DNA of 11,258 nt from Bacillota bacterium (GTDB lineage: Bacteria > Bacillota > Clostridia > Acetivibrionales > DTU013), in assembly GCA_023411645.1 (NCBI GenBank), contig JAEYON010000164.1, forward strand, positions 1-11,258. Reading direction: 5' to 3'. How positions within the stretch are numbered: position 1 is the first letter of the stretch; each line of letters begins with the position of its first letter. Positions 5,566 to 11,258 of the stretch are shown one piece after another. A model generated the notes under the pieces. It was not told the DNA's origin. It saw nothing but the letters and a program-made list of their open reading frames with translations, and searched no databases. Made by a program: the position numbers and the translations under genes.

Positions 5566-6621
5566 ATGAAGTCAGTACTGGTACTTGAAGATGGAACGTA
5601 TTTCCCCGGCGAGGGGTTTGGACAAAAGGGTGAAACAGCCGGTGAAGTTGTTTTCAATACATGCATGACGGGTTATCAGGAAATTACCACCGACCCGTCC
5701 TACAACGGTCAGATAGTGACAATGACCTACCCTCTGATAGGAAATTACGGTTTTAATACGGAGGACAACGAATCTTACAAGACCCATATGCAAGGCTTTA
5801 TCGTAAAAGAGCTTTGCGAGTATCCAAATAACTGGCGCAGCTCCATAGGTACCAATGAATATTTTGTAAAGAACAATATCATCGGGCTGAAGGGGATCGA
5901 CACCAGAGCCCTGACCCAGCATATACGTACGTTCGGCAGTATGTACGGAATTATTTCAACAGAATGCGGAAATATTGATGTGCTGCTGGATAAGCTGAAA
6001 GCGAAGAAGCAGGAGCCCCGTAATCTGGTTATGGAAGTGACCGTCAAAAAACCGGTTCACATAACAGGTTCGGGAAAAAGAGTCGTTTTGCTGGATCTCG
6101 GCGTAAAGCACACCATCATCAGATATTTGGAAAAGCATCAGTGCGATATACATATTCTTCCCGCAGACTCAACCTTCGAAGATGTAATGGCGTGCAACCC
6201 GGACGGCGTGCTGGTGTCAAACGGCCCCGGGGATCCAAAGGATCTTGAGGGAGTAAAGCTCCTGCTTCAAAAGCTGATTGGTAAAAAACCGCTGTTCGGC
6301 ATATGCCTGGGTCACCAGCTTTTGGGTCTGGCTCTCGGCGGAAACACATACAAGTTAAAATTCGGTCATCATGGGGCAAACCATCCGGTGAAGGATTTCA
6401 ACACCGGCCGCTGCTACATTACCTCTCAGAACCACAATTATGCCATTGACAAAGAGATCGGAAACGACGTGGCCATCATGCAAATTAATGTCAATGACAA
6501 CACCATAGAAGGCTTCAGACACAAAACGCTTCCCATAATTGGTGTACAGTACCATCCGGAAGCCGCAGCAGGCCCCAGAGATTCCACCTATATTTTTGAA
6601 GATTTTATTAAAATGATGTAA
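5566..6621 (+). CDS. carA: Carbamoyl phosphate synthase small subunit (glutaminase)
   Basis: CarA hydrolyses glutamine and channels ammonia to CarB for carbamoyl phosphate synthesis. The 351-residue protein has the small-subunit-specific N-terminal domain (about 1-150, beginning with LEDGTYFPGEGFG) and a class I glutamine amidotransferase domain (about 170-351). The catalytic triad is visible: Cys247 in FGICLGHQ, and His330 and Glu332 in QYHPEA. The oxyanion-loop segment SNGPGDP lies at 218-224. The start is placed by AAGGAG at 5553-5558. carB follows after 37 bp. Its location between argD and carB-argF suggests the arginine-dedicated synthase of organisms that also keep a pyrimidine one (pyrAA/pyrAB), but whether a second copy exists cannot be seen here. 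Confidence 0.96.
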   Translation: MKSVLVLEDGTYFPGEGFGQKGETAGEVVFNTCMTGYQEITTDPSYNGQIVTMTYPLIGNYGFNTEDNESYKTHMQGFIVKELCEYPNNWRSSIGTNEYFVKNNIIGLKGIDTRALTQHIRTFGSMYGIISTECGNIDVLLDKLKAKKQEPRNLVMEVTVKKPVHITGSGKRVVLLDLGVKHTIIRYLEKHQCDIHILPADSTFEDVMACNPDGVLVSNGPGDPKDLEGVKLLLQKLIGKKPLFGICLGHQLLGLALGGNTYKLKFGHHGANHPVKDFNTGRCYITSQNHNYAIDKEIGNDVAIMQINVNDNTIEGFRHKTLPIIGVQYHPEAAAGPRDSTYIFEDFIKMM

Positions 6622-6658
6622 CTCGTCCCCTATGCGCTGAACAATAAATGGAGGATAT

Positions 6659-9600
6659 ATGCCAAAAAGAATAGATATAAAAAAAGTGCTGGTCATCGGA
6701 TCAGGTCCGATTATCATCGGTCAAGCCGCAGAATTCGATTATTCGGGTACACAAGCCTGTAAATCCTTAAAAGAGGAAGGCATCGAGGTCGTCCTCGTCA
6801 ATAGCAACCCGGCTACAATTATGACGGATAGTGAAACCGCCGACAAAATATACATAGAGCCGATTACACTGGATTTTGTCAAAAAAATCATTGAGAAGGA
6901 AAAGCCCGACGGTATCCTTGCCTCACTGGGCGGCCAGACCGGCCTGAATATGGCAGTGGAGCTTTCGAACGACGGGATATTGGACCGGATGGGGATCGAA
7001 CTGCTTGGCACCTCACTGATGTCTATCAAAAAGGCTGAAGACAGGGAGCTCTTCAAAGAAACAATGAATAGTATCAACGAGAAGGTCCCTCACAGCGCCA
7101 TTGTTAATACGCTGAAGGATGCCGTTGCCTTTGTGGAGAAGGTGGGCTTTCCGATTATCATCAGGCCGGCCTATACCCTAGGCGGTACAGGCGGTGGTAT
7201 AGCAGAAAACATGGAAGAATTCAAATATATCTGCGGAAAAGGCCTGAAGCTCAGCATGATCCATCAGGTCCTGCTGGAGCAGAGCGTCGCCGGCTGGAAA
7301 GAAATCGAATTTGAAGTCATGAGAGACGGCGCTGATAACTGCATCATCATCTGCAGCATGGAAAACTTTGATCCTGTAGGCGTCCACACGGGTGACAGCA
7401 TTGTCGTGGCTCCCTGCCAGACTTTGTCCGATATAGAGTATCAGATGCTGCGTTCCGCTTCCATCAAGATCATACGTGCTCTAGAGATAAAAGGCGGCTG
7501 CAATATCCAGTTCGCTCTGGATCCCAACAGTTATGAGTATGTGGTTATCGAAGTCAATCCGCGTGTCAGCCGCTCCAGTGCCCTTGCCTCAAAGGCTACC
7601 GGCTATCCTATTGCCAGGGTGACCTCCAAAATTGCTATCGGCATGAATCTGGATGAGATCAGGAATTCCGTAACAAAGAATACCTACGCATGCTTTGAGC
7701 CGACCATTGATTATATTGTCACGAAGGTACCCCGCTGGCCGTTTGATAAATTCACCGCAGCAGACCGTTCGCTGGGTACGCAGATGAAAGCTACCGGTGA
7801 GGTCATGGCTATCGGCAGAACCTTTGAAGAATCGCTGCTTAAGGCAATCGACTCGCTGGATATAAAGCTCAACTACCAGCTTGGGCTGAAGCTGTTCGAC
7901 AACAAAACAGTGGATGAGTTGCTGGAGATTCTGAGATCCCCGAGAGATGAGCGAATTTTTGCAATATTCAAAGCACTCCAGAAGGGTATCAATGTTGAGC
8001 AAATCGTAGAGATAACCAAGGTAGACAGCTTTTTTGTCAGCAAGCTGGAAAACATCGTCAAGGTTGCGGAGGATGTAACCAATGCCGGTATTGCATGGCT
8101 AGACTATGACCTCTATATACGGGCAAAAAAAATAGGGTTTGGAGACTCTTATATTGCCAATCTGGTTAACGTACCTTTAGACACAATACTTGACCTCAGG
8201 ACCAAATACCCCATTAAGCCTGTTTACAAGATCGTCGACACCTGTGCGGGAGAATTTGAGGCCGTCACACCATACTATTATTCCACGTATGAAGAGCGGG
8301 ACGATGTTGTCGTATCCGACAAAAGAAAAGTTCTTGTCGTCGGTTCCGGCCCTATAAGAATAGGCCAGGGTATAGAATTCGACTACTGCAGCGTCCATTC
8401 CGTTCGAACGCTGAAGGAACTTGGGATTGAATCCATAATCATCAATAACAATCCGGAGACGGTCAGCACAGACTTTGACACCTCCGACAAGCTTTATTTT
8501 GAACCGCTGACCAAAGAATGCCTTCTGGATATCATTGAGAAGGAAAAGCCGGAGGGAATCATTGTCCAGTTCGGCGGTCAGACTGCCATCAACCTGGCGG
8601 AAACACTCCACAAGGAGGGTGTAACGATACTGGGAACCTCCATTGAAAGCATTGATATAGCCGAGGACAGGGATAAGTTTCTTAAGCTGCTGGATGATTT
8701 GAACATACCGATTCCTGAGGGCAGCACAGCCTTCTCATTCGATGAGGCAAGGGTCATTGCAGACAGGATCGGTTACCCGGTTCTTGTCAGGCCTTCATAT
8801 GTGCTTGGCGGTCGGGCAATGGAGATCGTTTATAACGAAAAATCACTTGAAGAATATATGGAAATGGCGACAGATTTGGCAGCCTCCTCAAAGCATCCCA
8901 TTTTGATCGATAAGTACATCAATGGAACAGAAGCTGAGGTAGACGGTATTTGCGACGGCGAAGAAGTGCTGATACCGGGTATATTCCAGCATATCGAGAG
9001 GGCAGGCGTACACTCCGGTGACAGTATTGCGGTTTATCCTCCACATACGCTGTCAAAGAAGATCAAGGATACTATTGCAGATTATACAATGAAGCTGGCA
9101 AAGGCACTCAAAACGGTAGGACTATTTAATATACAGTTTGTCATTGACCAGAATGATAAAGTTTATGTTATTGAGGTGAACCCGCGCGCAAGCAGAACTA
9201 TCCCCGTCATGAGCAAGATCACAGGCATTCCGATGGTCAATGTAGCTACTAAACTGATCATGGGCCAGACCCTTCGCAACCTTGGTTATAAACCCGGGCT
9301 TGCAGCCGAAACAGAATTCACCGCTGTAAAGGCTCCTGTTTTCTCATTTGCAAAGCTTTCCACCGTGGATACCTTCCTCGGACCGGAAATGAAGTCTACA
9401 GGCGAGGTCATGGGTGTCGACAGGGATTATCGCCGCGCCCTGTACAAAGCCTTAATCGCAACCGGACTGTCTCTTCCCACAGGAGGAAGTGTACTGATCG
9501 CTTCAGGGGAAAGGGATATGGAGGACTGCATTGTTATTTCATCAAGATTTCACAAGCTTGGATTTAAGCTGCTGGCAGTCGAAGAACCCTTTGGTTATCT

Positions 9601-9907
9601 GAACAGGACAGGACTTCCGGTCGAGTTAGTCCCGGAAGACAACATTATGGACCTGATCAAAAGCGATCGGGTATCGCTGGTCATCAGTACCCCATCAAAA
9701 GAAAGCATTACAGGCAGACTCGGGTTTGCAATAAGAAGAACCTCCATGGAATATAACACACCGTGCATTACTTCGCTAGACACCACAAATGCGGTGCTGG
9801 ATGTTCTTGAGCATCTGTCAGGCAACAATGATGTCGGTATATATTCATTGGACGAATACTCGCATACCGCCGGGGTATCAAGAAATGTGAGGGAGTTGGA
9901 ATCATGA
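6659..9907 (+). CDS. carB: Carbamoyl phosphate synthase large subunit
   Basis: CarB makes carbamoyl phosphate from bicarbonate, ammonia from CarA and two ATP. The 1082 residues show the duplicated architecture of the family. Each half opens with a similar phosphate loop (VIGSGPIIIGQAAEFDYSG at the N-terminus; VVGSGPIRIGQGIEFDYCS past residue 550) followed by an ATP-grasp domain. The metal/ATP ligands are in place in both halves: Gln284, Glu298 and Asn300 in the first; Gln826, Glu839 and Asn841 in the second. The oligomerisation region lies between. An MGS-like allosteric domain starts near 938, and it departs from the E. coli UMP/IMP-binding pattern (for example, AVEEP where E. coli has ATHGT). 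That fits an arginine-type enzyme but is judged from memory of the family. TGGAGG at 6649-6654 fixes the start. The stop codon overlaps the argF start in ATGA. Confidence 0.97.
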   Translation: MPKRIDIKKVLVIGSGPIIIGQAAEFDYSGTQACKSLKEEGIEVVLVNSNPATIMTDSETADKIYIEPITLDFVKKIIEKEKPDGILASLGGQTGLNMAVELSNDGILDRMGIELLGTSLMSIKKAEDRELFKETMNSINEKVPHSAIVNTLKDAVAFVEKVGFPIIIRPAYTLGGTGGGIAENMEEFKYICGKGLKLSMIHQVLLEQSVAGWKEIEFEVMRDGADNCIIICSMENFDPVGVHTGDSIVVAPCQTLSDIEYQMLRSASIKIIRALEIKGGCNIQFALDPNSYEYVVIEVNPRVSRSSALASKATGYPIARVTSKIAIGMNLDEIRNSVTKNTYACFEPTIDYIVTKVPRWPFDKFTAADRSLGTQMKATGEVMAIGRTFEESLLKAIDSLDIKLNYQLGLKLFDNKTVDELLEILRSPRDERIFAIFKALQKGINVEQIVEITKVDSFFVSKLENIVKVAEDVTNAGIAWLDYDLYIRAKKIGFGDSYIANLVNVPLDTILDLRTKYPIKPVYKIVDTCAGEFEAVTPYYYSTYEERDDVVVSDKRKVLVVGSGPIRIGQGIEFDYCSVHSVRTLKELGIESIIINNNPETVSTDFDTSDKLYFEPLTKECLLDIIEKEKPEGIIVQFGGQTAINLAETLHKEGVTILGTSIESIDIAEDRDKFLKLLDDLNIPIPEGSTAFSFDEARVIADRIGYPVLVRPSYVLGGRAMEIVYNEKSLEEYMEMATDLAASSKHPILIDKYINGTEAEVDGICDGEEVLIPGIFQHIERAGVHSGDSIAVYPPHTLSKKIKDTIADYTMKLAKALKTVGLFNIQFVIDQNDKVYVIEVNPRASRTIPVMSKITGIPMVNVATKLIMGQTLRNLGYKPGLAAETEFTAVKAPVFSFAKLSTVDTFLGPEMKSTGEVMGVDRDYRRALYKALIATGLSLPTGGSVLIASGERDMEDCIVISSRFHKLGFKLLAVEEPFGYLNRTGLPVELVPEDNIMDLIKSDRVSLVISTPSKESITGRLGFAIRRTSMEYNTPCITSLDTTNAVLDVLEHLSGNNDVGIYSLDEYSHTAGVSRNVRELES

Positions 9908-10824
9908 AGCATTTGATTAATCTAAATGACGTAACATATGAGGAAATACAGGGTCTGTTCACGCTGGCCGGCAAATTAAAAAAGCAGCTTAAGTCAGGTG
10001 TTGAGCACCATTTGCTCAAGGGTAAAACACTAGGTATGATATTTTCCAAATCCTCAACAAGAACAAGGGTGTCCTTTGAGGTGGGAATGTACCAGCTCGG
10101 GGGCTATCCCATGTTTCTGAGTTCCAGCGACATCCAGCTCGGGAGAGGTGAAACCATACATGATACCGCACAGGTCCTGTCTCACTACATTAACGGCATC
10201 ATGATCAGAACCTTTAAACATAGCGATGTAGAGGATCTGGCCAGGTTCGGCTCAATTCCGGTCATCAACGGACTGACAGACCTGATGCATCCCTGTCAGA
10301 TACTTGCGGATCTCTTCACTGTATATGAGAAAAAGGGTAAGCTGGAAGGTATGAAGCTAGCCTATATCGGCGATGGTAACAATGTGGCTAATTCGCTGCT
10401 GCACGGCTGTGCTAAAACTGGTGTTGACATTTATGTAGCGACTCCGGAAGGGTACGGCTGCGATGGCACGATTATTGAACAGGCCAAGCATGCTGCTAAA
10501 AAGTCCGGCAGCAAGGTTGTGATCACAGTCGATCCGGAGGAAGCGGCAAAAGACGCAGACGTTATTTATACCGACACCTGGGTCAGCATGGGTCAGGAAG
10601 ATGAAAAGGAAATGCGTGTTAAAATATTTATGCCTTATCAGGTCAATGAAACACTATTTTCAAAAGCAAAAGAGGACGCCATGTTCCTTCATTGCTTGCC
10701 TGCTTACAGGGGACTGGAAGTGACAGAAGCCATCATTGACGGTCCAAACTCAAATGTGTTTGAAGAGGCCGAAAACAGGCTGCATGTACAAAAGGCTATT
10801 ATGGCAACATTGATGGGACAATAA
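9904..10824 (+). CDS. argF: Ornithine carbamoyltransferase
   Basis: ArgF transfers the carbamoyl group from carbamoyl phosphate to ornithine, giving citrulline. The 306-residue protein has the carbamoyl-phosphate site SSTRTR near 50-55 and MHPCQ at 128-132. The ornithine-binding DTWVSMG lies at 224-230, and the catalytic FLHCLP at 261-266 includes Cys264. The SMG motif separates it from aspartate carbamoyltransferase, and HCLP and overall length match OTCs. A catabolic OTC (arcB) would share most motifs, but the carAB context and absence of arcA/arcC favour the biosynthetic role. The start overlaps the carB stop by four bases (ATGA), with GGGAG eight bases upstream. Translation is thus probably coupled, which would help match carbamoyl phosphate supply to use. 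Confidence 0.97.
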   Translation: MKHLINLNDVTYEEIQGLFTLAGKLKKQLKSGVEHHLLKGKTLGMIFSKSSTRTRVSFEVGMYQLGGYPMFLSSSDIQLGRGETIHDTAQVLSHYINGIMIRTFKHSDVEDLARFGSIPVINGLTDLMHPCQILADLFTVYEKKGKLEGMKLAYIGDGNNVANSLLHGCAKTGVDIYVATPEGYGCDGTIIEQAKHAAKKSGSKVVITVDPEEAAKDADVIYTDTWVSMGQEDEKEMRVKIFMPYQVNETLFSKAKEDAMFLHCLPAYRGLEVTEAIIDGPNSNVFEEAENRLHVQKAIMATLMGQ

Positions 10825-10848
10825 ATAAATATTCAGATCAGGTGAATC

Positions 10849-11258
10849 ATGGTAGATTACTCATTTACAATAAGAAAAGCTGAGCCGGCAGACGCACCTG
10901 CCATACGTGATATTATGCAGGAATCCTTCGCCAAGTATATGAAGGATGCCTGTCTGAGCGGCTCGATGGAGGCCCTTCTGGAAACGGTCGAGGACATTGC
11001 TGAGGCAATAAAGACTCAGGAGGTCTATATTGCAATCATTGATGATGTGGCTGTAGGCAGTGTAAGAATTAAGCTGATGCCTGACAACACAGCCTACCTG
11101 AGCAGGTTTGGCGTCAGGCCCTGTTATCATAGTATAGGTATTGGCAAATCATTGATGAATCTGGTAGATAAGCTTCTCACAGCCAGAGGCGTTAAGAGCG
11201 TCTGCCTTCATACCGCCTCAAAATATCGCGATCTGGTGCGGTTTTATTACGGCAGAGG
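10849..11258 (+). CDS. GNAT-family N-acetyltransferase (partial, runs off the right edge)
   Basis: The frame is open from ATG at 10849 to the end of the window, 136 complete codons with no stop. It begins MVDYSFTIRKAEPADAPAI, the usual first strand and helix of GNAT enzymes (IRxAxxxDxxxI). The acetyl-CoA-binding motif A appears at about 88-101 as FGVRPCYHSIGIGKSL, where HxxGxG takes the place of the usual R/QxxGxG. An in-frame stop (TGA at 10843-10845) rules out a longer start. AGGTG just upstream is a weak ribosome binding site. Only 24 bp separate it from argF, so it probably belongs to the argD-carAB-argF unit. Its substrate is unknown. A glutamate N-acetyltransferase (ArgA-like) role is attractive given the pathway gap, but nothing in the visible part proves it. 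Confidence 0.85.
   Translation, partial: MVDYSFTIRKAEPADAPAIRDIMQESFAKYMKDACLSGSMEALLETVEDIAEAIKTQEVYIAIIDDVAVGSVRIKLMPDNTAYLSRFGVRPCYHSIGIGKSLMNLVDKLLTARGVKSVCLHTASKYRDLVRFYYGR

Noticed and set aside
7589..8002. A 137-codon minus-strand frame inside carB, with several similar ones in argC, argB, carA and carB.
   Set aside because: All are antisense to strongly conserved enzymes, lack ribosome binding sites and match no known family.

Overview
The window looks like a chromosomal piece of a Clostridia-type Bacillota. The evidence is strong GGAGG-type ribosome binding sites, a TTG start, perfect TATAAT -10 boxes, ArgR-type operators and AT-rich intergenic DNA around coding DNA of moderate GC. 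The species cannot be named from the sequence alone.

Layout. Positions 1-130 hold a duplicated intergenic module: an 18-bp perfect palindrome followed by a terminator-like hairpin, repeated with a 69-bp period. Next, on the minus strand, is a single ABC-transporter ATPase of the MsmX/UgpC/MalK type (147-1259). A divergent regulatory region (1260-1486) separates it from a rightward arginine cluster: argC (1487-2443), argB (2478-3380), a PilZ-domain gene (3467-4138), argD (4305-5501), carA (5566-6621), carB (6659-9907), argF (9904-10824) and a GNAT acetyltransferase gene that runs off the right edge (10849 onward).

How the genes work together. ArgB, ArgC and ArgD carry N-acetylglutamate through acetylglutamyl phosphate and the semialdehyde to N-acetylornithine. 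CarA and CarB make carbamoyl phosphate, and ArgF joins it to ornithine to give citrulline. Missing from the window are the acetylation/deacetylation step (argJ, or argA plus argE) and the last two steps (argG, argH). The GNAT gene is a possible but unproven source of acetylglutamate.

Regulation. The promoters of argC and argD share the same architecture: TTGCAT, 17 bp, TATAAT, overlaid by two ARG-box-like 14-mers whose centres are 20 bp apart. The two regions match at 29 of 40 positions, and most differences fall between the boxes. This points to two ArgR-repressed transcription units, argC-argB and argD-carAB-argF-GNAT, with the PilZ gene between them. No CRISPR array, tRNA, rRNA, insertion sequence or prophage gene was seen. 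I found no clearly novel system. The points most worth checking are the PilZ gene inside the arginine cluster, the twin operators, the absence of argJ with a GNAT in the operon, and the repeated palindrome/terminator module at the left edge.
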